The notes under the pieces: generated by a model
What the model was told of the DNA's origin: nothing
Seen by the model: the letters and a program-made list of their open reading frames with translations, nothing else
The model's database searches: none
In this document: positions 1 to 6,584 of the stretch, one piece after another
Position numbering within the stretch: position 1 is the first letter of the stretch
Layout of the letters: each line of letters starts with the position of its first letter
Program-made: the position numbers and the translations under genes
Assembly (NCBI GenBank): GCA_937915925.1
Contig: CALGGM010000088.1
Coordinates: forward strand, 3,404-67,403
Length of the DNA: 64,000 nt
Direction of reading: 5' to 3'
Source of the DNA: an uncultured Clostridia bacterium
GTDB lineage: Bacteria > Bacillota > Clostridia > Christensenellales > CAG-138

Positions 1-950
1 ATACAATACAACAACTGTTCGACGGACTTAATATAACCTACAATGATAGAGGTATAGTCAAAACTTCCTCCATGTTTAAAAATATTAAACAAATACTCGC
101 TGGTGATAAAGCATTTTGCAAAGCTTTGTTTTCCGAGCATGGATCGATACAATTTGGACTTTAAGAAACGACTGTCTAGAATAGAATAATCATCATTAGA
201 CAGTTTATAAGAAGATTGTTTTGCAGTTGCTTCGATTAAGAAGTGTTTATCCCGATAAACTTCATTTGATAATTGATCGTCTAAGTCAAGTTTGAAATCA
301 GAAAGATAATGCAAAGATAGTGTAGGTATAGTATCATATCCAATAATCTGAAGAGCTTGTTTAATTGTCTCTGATAGTTCTTTCAAAAAGACATCATATA
401 TCTCTGCAGTTAAGTATAGGTTGAAAAACTCACTTGGTAAGAAGTCATTTACACACGTTGGTCGTTTATTAGCGCTAGCTCTGCATTTATCGTTCCATCG
501 AATAATGATGATTTGATCAACACCGTATTTAAAGCGTAAACGAAAATGAGAAATGGAACGTGAGCCGATAAAAGAGGTGTAACGGATTCCTATGTGTTTT
601 TCTTTTGTAAATAAAACAAACTCAAATGGTATGTTTTCTTCAAAAAAGTCATTTGTACAAGGGGCATAGAGCTTGTTTCCTTTTTGTTCCGGCACTAAGA
701 CCGTGTATCCGGAACGAGTGAGTAATTCTAAAAGAATCGGTGTAACAAGCATATCACGAATACGACTCTCGAGGATGCTTTCTATTTCTTTATACCTGTA
801 AAAATCGTTATTATCGGGTGTAAACAACGAAAACGCTCCTGTTCTTCGAAGACTGATATCCAGAGGATTGAGTATAAAAGAATGATACACAGAATCAAGA
901 AATGTATCTGAATATTCTCTAATAATTTCAAGAACAACCGTTTTATCCAT
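1..950 (-). CDS. hypothetical protein, 3' end cut by window edge
   Basis: An open frame of 316 codons runs from an ATG at 950 to the left edge without a stop, so at least the C-terminus is missing. The start is supported by an AGGAGT ribosome site 7 nt upstream. The product is soluble-looking: no signal peptide or membrane segment, rich in Asp, Glu, Lys and aromatics. Residues 60-90 are helical and lead into a strand-rich part around 100-150 (FVLFTKEKHIGIRY). Residues 297-315 (SFDYTSIIVGYIKSVEQLL) form a helix with regularly spaced hydrophobics. I do not recognise the family. The sequence is visibly AT-rich compared with the rest of the window, which suggests recent transfer. A terminator separates it from the small gene upstream, so it is probably transcribed on its own. 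Confidence 0.75.
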   Translation of the reverse strand, partial: MDKTVVLEIIREYSDTFLDSVYHSFILNPLDISLRRTGAFSLFTPDNNDFYRYKEIESILESRIRDMLVTPILLELLTRSGYTVLVPEQKGNKLYAPCTNDFFEENIPFEFVLFTKEKHIGIRYTSFIGSRSISHFRLRFKYGVDQIIIIRWNDKCRASANKRPTCVNDFLPSEFFNLYLTAEIYDVFLKELSETIKQALQIIGYDTIPTLSLHYLSDFKLDLDDQLSNEVYRDKHFLIEATAKQSSYKLSNDDYSILDSRFLKSKLYRSMLGKQSFAKCFITSEYLFNIFKHGGSFDYTSIIVGYIKSVEQLLYC

Positions 951-989
951 AAGCAACTCCTTTCCTGAGCCAATTAACTAGTCTTTATG

Positions 990-1021
990 AAAAAGGCACA
1001 TAACCATAAAGATTATATGCC
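990..1021 (-). terminator. rho-independent terminator
   Basis: On the minus strand GGCATATAA and TTATGTGCC pair over 9 bp with one G-U pair (1013-1021 with 995-1003), followed by a run of five T. It lies directly downstream of the small gene that ends at 1039 and before the start of the next minus-strand gene at 950. Confidence 0.6.
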
Positions 1022-1038
1022 CTGACGTTGGGCAAGGA

Positions 1039-1218
1039 TCAGTGAATACTATTCAGCATACTACTGGTTCCCTTGCAAGCATCCATTTCAGCAACGAATG
1101 CTTCCTTTGCGTCTTTGCGGTCAATCTTCGATACAAGAATGACCATTGAAGTCGCAAAGCCACAGGACAGAACAAAGAAACCCAATCCGAGCCAGTTGAT
1201 TCGTCCAGAATGCTCCAT
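1039..1218 (-). CDS. small single-pass membrane protein (59 aa)
   Basis: The start at 1218 is chosen because an AGGAGG site lies 7 nt upstream; an in-frame ATG 17 codons earlier has no such site. The 59-residue product has one hydrophobic segment at about residues 9-29 (WLGLGFFVLSCGFATSMVIL) and a charged tail (KIDRKDAKEAF). There is no cleavage or lipobox motif, so it is probably an inner-membrane protein with a cytoplasmic tail. The family is not recognised. Its own terminator follows. Function unknown. Confidence 0.6.
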   Translation of the reverse strand: MEHSGRINWLGLGFFVLSCGFATSMVILVSKIDRKDAKEAFVAEMDACKGTSSMLNSIH

Positions 1219-1433
1219 CTGATTACCTCCTTTCTTCGAAAATTGCCTATGTGTGAAGTAAAAGCCCAAACATAGACTTTTCAGATAATAATAGTAAGGA
1301 ATCAGATGGTATCCTTGTTCATCCTAACGTCAAAATTATTATATACCTGTCTTTACGTAATATCAAGGGGGACAGAACTTTGAGAATAAAGAAGGATTTT
1401 GGCATGGTAGAAAAACGTATCGATATTAAGGTG
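1219..1433. other. intergenic stretch, no gene seen
   Basis: AT-rich spacer. A short open frame starting at 1405 (MVEKRIDIKVCPIQ) reads into the following hairpin and looks like the first codons of a lost insertion-sequence gene, but 28 codons are too few to support that. Confidence 0.3.
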
Positions 1434-1473
1434 TGTCCGATCCAAGAGTGTTTTCTTGGATCGGACATTTTTA
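1434..1473 (+). terminator. strong hairpin with T-run on the plus strand
   Basis: TGTCCGATCCAAGA (1434-1447) and TCTTGGATCGGACA (1454-1467) pair perfectly over 14 bp with a 6-nt loop, then TTTTTA. It abuts the stop of the minus-strand gene at 1475. The T-run faces plus-strand transcription, so it shields that gene from readthrough and may also stabilise its 3' end. Confidence 0.7.
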
Positions 1474-1474
1474 T

Positions 1475-2470
1475 TCAATCATCCAAATGATCAATCGCGT
1501 ACTGTGCTTCTTCTGCGGTGAATTTCTCACCGTAGGCAGACGTCAACTGGCTCTTAATGGCAGAGGCGGACATGTGCAGATTGTCGCGGTAGCTTTTTGC
1601 GGTGGCTAAAGCGTTGGCTTTCCAATCCGCTTTGACGTGATCGACGGCGTATTGGGCTTCCTCGGCCGTGAATTGCTCCCCGTATTCGCTGGTGAGCTGA
1701 TCGTAGATGCGCGCTTTGGACATGTGCATGGTATCGCTGTAGGATTGCGCCGTTTTCAGGGCATTCTCTTTCCAGTTCGCCTTTACATGATCGATCGCGT
1801 ACTGTGCCGCGTCCTCGGAGAACCCTTCACCGTATGGACTGGTCAGCTGGTGATAGAGCCGCGCCTTTGACATGTGCATCCAATCCACATACGTCTGCGC
1901 CGAAGCAAGCGCGTTTTTATACTCCTTTGGTGTCGGATCTTCCGTAGGCGTGGGCGTCGGTTTTTTCGTCGGCTTCGGCGTTGCAGTCGGTTTCGGCGTA
2001 GCTGTTGGTTTTGACGTCGGGGCTTTGGTAGGCTGTGTTTCGGATATCCTGTCAGTCGCAGTAACTGTCGGCGGTCTTGTTGTCTGCACCGTTGCCGTTG
2101 CTTCCTTCGTGCTGTTTCTCGGAAGGATCACGAACAGGCACACGGCGACGATCATACAGGTCAGTAGGATCTTCCAAACCGGTTTCAGCCGTTCCGCCTT
2201 CCAGATGGCGATAATGCCCATGATCGGCGTGAAGAAGATCCACAGTAGCACCCTGCCAAATGTGACTTTTTTCTTCGGTTCTTCCGGCGGCATTGTCCAA
2301 CGTTCTCCCCGCGTGTCCATACCTGCAGGCGTTCCGCAATTCGAGCAGAAGCTGCCCGTGAATTCGGTTCCGCATTTGCTGCACCGATGCACAAAAGTAT
2401 TGCCTCCGCAGGCGGTGCAAAAGGCATTTCCGTCATTGTTTTCAGTTCCGCAGTTTTTACAGATTTTCAT
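1475..2470 (-). CDS. zinc-ribbon membrane protein with three Ltp repeats
   Basis: A protein of 331 residues. Residues 1-50 hold two CxxC...CxxC zinc ribbons (C4/C7/C18/C21 and C30/C33/C42/C45). Two hydrophobic helices follow at about 72-88 and 98-114, then a Thr/Pro/Lys linker (about 120-185) typical of wall-spanning spacers. The C-terminus has three repeats of about 48 residues, each with the pattern A-x-Y-x-x-x-x-H-M-S-x-x-x-[IL]-x-x-Q-L-T-S-x-Y-G-E-x-F-[ST]-x-[ED]-x-A-Q-Y-A-[IV]-D-H. That is the Ltp (lipoprotein Ltp, HTH-like) repeat. Established knowledge: the Streptococcus phage TP-J34 lipoprotein Ltp uses this domain for superinfection exclusion. Cytoplasmic ribbons with outside repeats are inferred from the topology. 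The next gene upstream ends 18 bp before this start, so they probably form one operon. Confidence 0.8.
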   Translation of the reverse strand: MKICKNCGTENNDGNAFCTACGGNTFVHRCSKCGTEFTGSFCSNCGTPAGMDTRGERWTMPPEEPKKKVTFGRVLLWIFFTPIMGIIAIWKAERLKPVWKILLTCMIVAVCLFVILPRNSTKEATATVQTTRPPTVTATDRISETQPTKAPTSKPTATPKPTATPKPTKKPTPTPTEDPTPKEYKNALASAQTYVDWMHMSKARLYHQLTSPYGEGFSEDAAQYAIDHVKANWKENALKTAQSYSDTMHMSKARIYDQLTSEYGEQFTAEEAQYAVDHVKADWKANALATAKSYRDNLHMSASAIKSQLTSAYGEKFTAEEAQYAIDHLDD

Positions 2471-2488
2471 GTTGTTTCCTCCTAATCT

Positions 2489-3307
2489 TCATTCGATCGT
2501 GATGCTGCCGCTTTGCTTTGCGTTCATCAGCAGGGGCAGAATAAAGTCCTTAGAGACGGCATAGAACCGATTGAACCGCAAGTATTCATTTCGGTATTTC
2601 TCCATGATAATATCCATCAGTTCCCAAAGTTCAAAAACCACTGCCTGACTATGCACGCAGACGCCTACTTCCCGACATGTGCAGGTTAGCGCTCTGCCGG
2701 TTCCGTTTTTGTCCATGCGGAAACGGACTTCATACGGCTGATCGTCCACCACAATGGCGTAACCGTTGCCGTTCTCAAGCGAGAGATACTTGACTTTGTT
2801 TTTCCGAAAATACTCATTGTGCGCCTTCATGCCGAATTCGTAATTGACGCCGGTGGTAAAGGGATCGCTGATTTGGAAGGTCTCTGTTCCTTCGCCGATC
2901 AACAGGTCACCCTTCTCTTCGGGTACTCCAAACCAGCTTTTGACTTGTTTGATTGAAAGCGCTCTTGCTCTGAATTCGATCAGATGGGACGTGCTGAAAT
3001 ACAGCTTGCTTGGCTTGTTGAACGCAACTACGCATCTGATCTGCTCGTATTCGTCCGCCTTGATGCGAAATGTATGGCTTACCTTTCGCACTTGTCCACA
3101 CTTGCCTGTCATTGCTCCTTCGACGAATACCGTATCTCCTTCTTCCAGATTGAATCGTTCGGTATAGTAGGGGAGCGAGACGTCTTCCTCATAAAAGTAC
3201 ACTTCTGCCACAGATGGCTGCACCGAGTTCTGCTTAGGCGGCACAGGGTTCAACTGCCCGTCCACATCTTTCATGACTCCGTCGTGAATTGTTTCGTTTG
3301 TTTCCAT
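2489..3307 (-). CDS. SWIM zinc-finger protein, function unknown
   Basis: The ATG at 3307 is preferred because AGAGGTG lies upstream; the frame is open for 28 more codons but without a ribosome site. The product has 272 residues. A C-x-C-x6-C-x-H motif (CTCREVGVCVHSQ) near residue 217 matches the SWIM zinc finger found in DNA- and protein-binding proteins. The preceding part is strand-rich (LEEGDTVFVEGAMTGKCG, YAIVVDDQPYEVRFRM). No membrane segment is seen. It is the upstream partner of the Ltp-repeat gene, 18 bp apart, and downstream of a 37-residue membrane peptide gene. The motif is clear; the biological role is not. Confidence 0.65.
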   Translation of the reverse strand: METNETIHDGVMKDVDGQLNPVPPKQNSVQPSVAEVYFYEEDVSLPYYTERFNLEEGDTVFVEGAMTGKCGQVRKVSHTFRIKADEYEQIRCVVAFNKPSKLYFSTSHLIEFRARALSIKQVKSWFGVPEEKGDLLIGEGTETFQISDPFTTGVNYEFGMKAHNEYFRKNKVKYLSLENGNGYAIVVDDQPYEVRFRMDKNGTGRALTCTCREVGVCVHSQAVVFELWELMDIIMEKYRNEYLRFNRFYAVSKDFILPLLMNAKQSGSITIE

Positions 3308-3345
3308 TGCATTCACCTCTTTCCTTTGATTGTCGTTTTTTCTGT

Positions 3346-3459
3346 TTAGCTGTTGTTGCGCAAGTACCGGACAAGAATCCAGATCAGCCACAGTCCATCC
3401 GTCGCGCAGATCAGAAACAGATCCACCAACGTGCCAAAGCAGCTTTGTCTTCTTGCCAT
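3346..3459 (-). CDS. small hydrophobic peptide (37 aa)
   Basis: ATG at 3459 is preceded by GAGGAGGTGATGGC, a very strong ribosome site. The product starts MARRQSCFGTLVDLFLICA and continues through a hydrophobic stretch (GLWLIWILVRYL) to a basic end RNNS. It should form one membrane helix with positive charges at both ends. It lies just upstream of the SWIM and Ltp-repeat genes on the same strand and may be the first gene of that operon. Family not recognised; toxin-like or membrane-anchoring roles are possible but unsupported. Confidence 0.6.
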   Translation of the reverse strand: MARRQSCFGTLVDLFLICATDGLWLIWILVRYLRNNS

Positions 3460-3579
3460 GCCATCACCTCCTCTGCAGGCATCCATATAGGGAACATGAT
3501 TTTTACGCGAGAGCGAACGCCCTCGCGCGACTACTCATAAGAGAAGATGATTTCTACGCGAATACAGACAAGATTTCAA
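3460..3579. other. intergenic leader with imperfect direct repeat and hairpin
   Basis: GAACATGATTTTTACGCGA (3492-3510) recurs as GAAGATGATTTCTACGCGA (about 3543-3561). Between them GCGAG and CTCGC can pair around 3506-3528. This may hold the promoter of the minus-strand operon. No gene is seen. Confidence 0.35.
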
Positions 3580-3693
3580 TGTCTTGTTTTCTGCCTTGAA
3601 TGTCCTGTTTGCTTAGGACAATGTCTTGTTTTCTGCTTTCAATGTCCTGTTTACTCGCGTCAATGTCTTGTTTTCTGCTTGAATGTCCTGTTT
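3580..3693. repeat. 21-bp tandem repeat array, six units
   Basis: The decamer TGTC[TC]TGTTT begins at 3580, 3601, 3622, 3643, 3664 and 3684, a strict 21-bp period except for the last step of 20. Odd units read TGTCTTGTTTTC and even units TGTCCTGTTTGC/AC. Exactly two helical turns per unit puts all units on one DNA face, as in iterons. A minus-strand frame across it would encode seven-residue KQDI repeats, but it has no ribosome site and I treat that as a by-product of the 21-bp period. Confidence 0.8.
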
Positions 3694-3775
3694 GCATCGC
3701 CTGCCGCGCGGTTTTATGTGCCGGAGATCGCAGGGGTTCAAGGATTCGATCTTTTAACCCCCAATAATATGAATT

Positions 3776-3792
3776 GACAAAAGGGGTTAAAT
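3776..3792. repeat. 17-bp direct repeat, left copy
   Basis: GACAAAAGGGGTTAAAT here recurs exactly at 5738-5754, after hipT. At both places the GGGGTTAAA part is also the right arm of an inverted repeat with an upstream TTTAACCCC (3753-3761 here). The two copies bracket the hipBST operon and two of the repeat arrays. Confidence 0.7.
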
Positions 3793-3855
3793 GGGGGCAA
3801 AGCATTTGAAATGAGGGAAAGCGAAACGATATTGCAAGCTGGAAAACGAAAAATA

Positions 3856-3930
3856 TAAAACAAATTCGCAGAAATTGTTAAAACAAAAGTGCAGAAAAAA
3901 CTAAAATAAAAGTTGCGAAATAATTAAAAT
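3856..3930. repeat. 23-bp A-rich repeat array
   Basis: TAAAA[CT] begins at 3856, 3879, 3902 and 3925, a strict 23-bp period. The units continue as AAA(A)-(G)T-(T)CGC/TGC-(A)GAAA. The stretch is strongly AT-rich and could be a melting region or a binding site for another protein. It lies between the two 21-bp arrays. Confidence 0.65.
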
Positions 3931-4010
3931 GAGATATGTACATGAGGGATATCCTGATAATAGAAACGCGGCAAAGCTCGAGGCGCTGCTTCGGGCTTTG
4001 ATCGTATCAA

Positions 4011-4102
4011 TGTCTCGTTTTCCACCTTGAATGTCCTGTTTGCTCGGGGCAATGTCTTGTTTTCTCTCAAGGCGCATTCATTTTCGCTCTGTTGTCTTGT
4101 TT
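4011..4102. repeat. second cluster of the 21-bp repeat
   Basis: Units related to the array at 3580 begin at 4011 (TGTCTCGTTT), 4032 (TGTCCTGTTT), 4053 (TGTCTTGTTT) and 4093 (TGTCTTGTTT). The first three keep the 21-bp spacing; the last is off by two from the expected phase. The cluster ends 12 bp before the first hipB operator. Confidence 0.7.
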
Positions 4103-4113
4103 AATAAAGAAAT

Positions 4114-4217
4114 TATACCTTAACGGGTATAATTATATAGATATACTATTATAATATACCCGATGTGGTATAAAACCGAAGGAAAGAGTTGACAATATAC
4201 CCGATGAGGTATAAAAT
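4114..4217 (+). promoter_or_regulatory. hipBST promoter with three operators at 41-bp spacing
   Basis: Three 18-bp sites TATACC-N6-GGTATA lie at 4114-4131, 4155-4172 and 4196-4213, exactly 41 bp apart (about four helical turns). The third sits inside a good promoter: TTGACA at 4189-4194, a 17-bp spacer, TAAAAT at 4212-4217. Established knowledge: HipB dimers bind inverted repeats in their own promoter. I infer that the downstream HipB represses this operon through cooperative binding or looping between the three sites. Confidence 0.8.
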
Positions 4218-4223
4218 TGGTTT

Positions 4224-4427
4224 ATGAAAAACATTGGAGCATTTATCAAAGAAAACAGAAAAGCTGCTGGGCTGACGCAGGAAGAATTTGCCGTGCGTGC
4301 AGGGCTCGGACTGCGCTTTGTCCGTGATCTGGAGCAAGGCAAAGAAACGGTACGGATGGACAAGGTCAATCAAGCGCTTGCCATGTTCGGCATGAAAGCA
4401 GTGCCGGGAAAGGCGGATGACGAATGA
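4224..4427 (+). CDS. hipB: HipB-like antitoxin / autorepressor
   Basis: A 67-residue Xre-type helix-turn-helix protein: residues 5-58 hold KENRKAAGLTQEEFAVRAGL and LRFVRDLEQGKETVRMDKV, the usual five-helix pattern. It lacks the C-terminal extension of E. coli HipB. The ATG lies 7 nt after the -10 element with no ribosome site, so the mRNA should start at or next to this codon (leaderless). The stop overlaps the next start (ATGA). It probably binds the three upstream operators and takes part in neutralising the kinase with the next gene product. Confidence 0.85.
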   Translation: MKNIGAFIKENRKAAGLTQEEFAVRAGLGLRFVRDLEQGKETVRMDKVNQALAMFGMKAVPGKADDE

Positions 4428-4753
4428 GTGCGTATCGAAAAGCGGCGGTCTATGTGCGCGATCGTCTTGCCGGGTTCCTCTCCGAAACGGACAGCGGGTA
4501 TCGGTTCGCGTATGACGCGGCGTATCTGACCTTGCCCGACGCCCAAGCAATTTCTCTGACCCTTCCGCTGCGGGAAGCGTCGTATGAATCGAACGTCCTG
4601 TTTCCATTCTTCGACGGGCTGATTCCGGAGGGGTGGCTTTTGCATATCGTGAGCAAAAACTGGAAGCTGGATCAGAACGACCGCTTCGGACTGCTATTGG
4701 TTGCCTGCAAGGATTGTATCGGCGCGCTGCGGATCGAGGAGGCGGAACAATGA
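4424..4753 (+). CDS. hipS: HipS-like protein (HipA N-terminal subdomain alone)
   Basis: 109 residues matching only the N-terminal subdomain of HipA: KAAVYVRDRLAGFL, then FAYDAAYLTL, AISLTLPLRE, and LFPFFDGLIPEGW near residue 66. In classic hipBA these residues open the kinase protein; here they form a separate gene overlapping both neighbours by ATGA. Established knowledge: in E. coli O127 HipBST the separate small protein HipS acts as the antitoxin and HipB augments it. The gene order B-S-T is the same here. I infer the same division of labour. Confidence 0.85.
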   Translation: MSAYRKAAVYVRDRLAGFLSETDSGYRFAYDAAYLTLPDAQAISLTLPLREASYESNVLFPFFDGLIPEGWLLHIVSKNWKLDQNDRFGLLLVACKDCIGALRIEEAEQ

Positions 4754-5706
4754 AGTGTTTATGCTGCGGAAAACCGATCCTGCCGGAAGAAAGCAACTGC
4801 GGTTGGCATACGCGCTGTATTCGCAAGTTCTTCGGAACGGAGACGCTGCCCGAACTGGATTTAAGCGAAGAAGCGCTTGCCTCGTATGTGACGGAATCGG
4901 TGTTCAAGGGTCTGACTGTACCGGGCGTGCAGCGGAAAATGTCGCTGCATCTGGATCGGCAGGATGCGCCACGGCTGACGCTGGTAAACTATCCGACCGG
5001 TTATATATTGAAGCCGCAGACGCCGGAATACCGCAATCTTCCGGAGGCCGAAGATCTTGCCATGCGAATCGCGGAGACAGCGGGCGTAAAGACCGTGCCG
5101 CACGCACTGCTTCGGATGAACGGACAGTTTGCGTATATCACAAAGCGTATCGATCGGAAGATCACCGGCGAACAGCGGGTTCGCGTGCAAAAGTACGCGA
5201 TGGAGGACTTTTGCCAACTGGATGAAAGATTGACCGCAGATAAGTATCGCGGCTCCTATGAGCGCTGTGCAAAGATCGTTTCCCGATATTCCGTGCGGAC
5301 GGGCTTGGATCTATCCGAGCTGTTCCTGCGGCTGGTCGTTTCGTTTGTCACGGGCAATTCGGATATGCATCTCAAGAACTTCTCGCTGATCGAACCCTCG
5401 CCGGGCAGCGGCGCATTCGTTCTGTCCTCTGCGTACGACCTGCTTCCGGTCAATCTGGTGCTGCCGGAGGATCGGGAGGAGTTTGCGCTGACGATGAATG
5501 GAAAGAAATCGAATCTTCGTCGAAATGACTTCCTGCATTTCGCAGAACAGTGCGGCGTCGGTAAAGCAGCAGCGGAGAAGATCATCAAAAAGGTGCTTGC
5601 AGCCGAGGAAGACTATCTGACACTATGCGACGATTCCTATTTGCCGCAGGATATGAAAGACGCGCTGAAAGAACTGATCCGCTCGCGCTGCGCGCGGCTG
5701 AAATAG
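4750..5706 (+). CDS. hipT: HipT-like serine/threonine kinase toxin
   Basis: The start at 4750 (ATGA overlap with hipS) gives 318 residues; the frame is open further upstream but only as a shadow of hipS. Residues 3-23 hold a CxxC...C-x2-H-x2-C cluster (CLCCGK, CGWHTRC), a likely zinc knuckle. The regulatory loop reads LTVPGVQRKMS (55-65). The catalytic motif TGNSDMHLKN is at 201-210 and the metal motif AYDLLP at 228-233. Established knowledge: E. coli HipT phosphorylates tryptophanyl-tRNA synthetase and is controlled by two serines in a SIS loop. Here the matching positions are Thr56 and Pro58, so only one acceptor remains. The target in this organism is unknown. Confidence 0.85.
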   Translation: MKCLCCGKPILPEESNCGWHTRCIRKFFGTETLPELDLSEEALASYVTESVFKGLTVPGVQRKMSLHLDRQDAPRLTLVNYPTGYILKPQTPEYRNLPEAEDLAMRIAETAGVKTVPHALLRMNGQFAYITKRIDRKITGEQRVRVQKYAMEDFCQLDERLTADKYRGSYERCAKIVSRYSVRTGLDLSELFLRLVVSFVTGNSDMHLKNFSLIEPSPGSGAFVLSSAYDLLPVNLVLPEDREEFALTMNGKKSNLRRNDFLHFAEQCGVGKAAAEKIIKKVLAAEEDYLTLCDDSYLPQDMKDALKELIRSRCARLK

Positions 5707-5715
5707 AGCATAAAG

Positions 5716-5753
5716 TTTAACCCCTTTTGACTCATCGGACAAAAGGGGTTAAA
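5716..5753 (+). terminator. hairpin after hipT, overlapping right direct repeat
   Basis: TTTAACCCCTTTTG (5716-5729) and CAAAAGGGGTTAAA (5740-5753) pair over 14 bp with a 10-nt loop. Only a weak T-stretch follows. The right arm is part of the 17-bp direct repeat also found at 3776-3792. Confidence 0.6.
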
Positions 5754-5778
5754 TACTGTTTATAACTGTTTTATTCCG

Positions 5779-6132
5779 CTATTCTCCGTAGACCACTTCC
5801 CGGATGACAATCTCCTCCGCGCGGGCGCGGAGGCTGTTCATGCGGCGGACCCATTCCATCTGGTTCTCGGCTCTCAGGCGCTCGGTGACGCCTTCCAAAG
5901 GTGCCATTTTAGAAACCGTGGCTTCGATCTGCTCCCTTGCCGTGCGGTCGATCTCCAGAAGATGCTCTGTCAGTTTGCCGGAGAGGACGAGGACGGTCAG
6001 GGTGCCGTCGTGCCGTTGCTCCAGGAAACGCTTCCGCATCCTGCCGTACTTGCCGATGGAGACGTCGGGCGCGGGATCGAGGACCAGGTTCGGGACCTGA
6101 AAGTTGCCGACCGTGGTATATGTGACGTTCAT
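5779..6132 (-). CDS. tnpV: TnpV-like transposon-encoded protein, copy 1
   Basis: The start at 6132 follows a GGAGGT site; 117 residues. The sequence carries the TnpV pattern: MNVTYTTVGNFQVPNL, GKYGRMRKRFLEQ, LSGKLTEHLLEIDRTA, NQMEWVRRMNSLRARAEEI. Established knowledge: TnpV is an accessory protein of the Tn4451/Tn4453 family of clostridial elements, next to a large serine recombinase. It is usually described as small and excisionase-like without a proven role. Here no recombinase is adjacent. A close paralogue with the same strand and upstream sequence lies at 63296-63649. Confidence 0.8.
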   Translation of the reverse strand: MNVTYTTVGNFQVPNLVLDPAPDVSIGKYGRMRKRFLEQRHDGTLTVLVLSGKLTEHLLEIDRTAREQIEATVSKMAPLEGVTERLRAENQMEWVRRMNSLRARAEEIVIREVVYGE

Positions 6133-6145
6133 TTCGATACCTCCT

Positions 6146-6262
6146 TTAATGAATCCGATGCAGCGGACGCGGGATCTGCGACCGGAAGACCGTGACCTGC
6201 GTCCCGAGCAGGATCGGAAGATGGGTTTTTGCGAATTCAACTAGATCCGTCGCCGCTACCAT
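6146..6262 (-). pseudogene. C-terminal part of a TnpV-linked small protein
   Basis: The minus-strand frame ends at 6146 and reads AKTHLPILLGTQVTVFRSQ then HRIH-stop. The copy upstream of the second tnpV (ending at 63663) reads AKIHLPILLGTHTSV and also ends HRIH-stop. The protein sequence is conserved between the two copies while bases vary, so a real coding sequence is likely. No start with a ribosome site is visible here. Family not recognised. Confidence 0.5.
6250..6261. other. candidate attachment core TCGCCGCTACCA (site A)
   Basis: The 12-mer equals the acceptor 3' end of the tRNA-Met fragment at 47522-47566 and also occurs at 63767-63778. To its left is TnpV-unit sequence (as at 63.7 kb); to its right is a terminator plus TTTGACAACATTTTACAAC-like sequence resembling the right flank of the 47.5-kb site. 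This looks like a recombinant junction. Confidence 0.45.
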
Positions 6263-6266
6263 TCAG

Positions 6267-6292
6267 AAAAGCCCGAGAATTCGGGCTTTTTT
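6267..6292. terminator. bidirectional terminator
   Basis: AAAAGCCCGA (6267-6276) pairs with TCGGGCTTTT (6281-6290) over 10 bp with a GAAT loop, then TT. A/T runs on both sides suit both directions. A related hairpin follows the tRNA fragment near 47570-47593. Confidence 0.7.
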
Positions 6293-6447
6293 CGTACTCT
6301 GCTTTTTGTAAAAACAATCCATTTTTATGCTCGTTTGGGGGTTTGACAACATTTTACAACAGATCCGATCGTCAAGAAGGTTTATACTATGGGTCTTCAA
6401 GAAAAAAACAGCCGGTAAAAGGTTGGTTTAAAGTGATAAGGAACTAA

Positions 6448-6573
6448 TCAAAACTAATTATTGGCCTTGCCATCGTCAAGCTGATCACAGAGCTTCATAA
6501 TGGAACAGTTTCCGTGAGCAGCGGAAATGGGAGCACAACATTTACCGTGGTACTCCCCAAAATCCATAACTGA
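6448..6573 (+). pseudogene. C-terminal stub of a sensor histidine kinase
   Basis: The frame up to TGA at 6571 reads GLAIVKLITELHNGTVSVSS and FTVVLPK, the G2 box and last strand of an HATPase domain. It closely resembles the end of the intact kinase at 17457-18524 (GLAIVKKIVDLHNGEVTVQC). A TAA sits in frame just upstream at 6445, and no other part of the kinase remains. It marks loss of a second, related two-component system at the left end of the lipid island. Confidence 0.7.
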
Positions 6574-6584
6574 AGACTCTGTGA

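Noticed and set aside
3554..3805. 83-codon minus-strand frame with KQDI heptad repeats
   Set aside because: No ribosome site, and the peptide repeat follows automatically from the 21-bp DNA period; the same DNA units recur at 4011-4102 outside any frame. I treat the repeats as DNA sites.
3580..4102. CRISPR array
   Set aside because: Units are contiguous with no unique spacers of constant length and no cas genes nearby.
6241..6265. A tRNA gene end at 6.25 kb
   Set aside because: Only the 12-mer TCGCCGCTACCA is present; there is no T arm, and on the other strand the bases are part of the conserved TnpV-linked coding tail.
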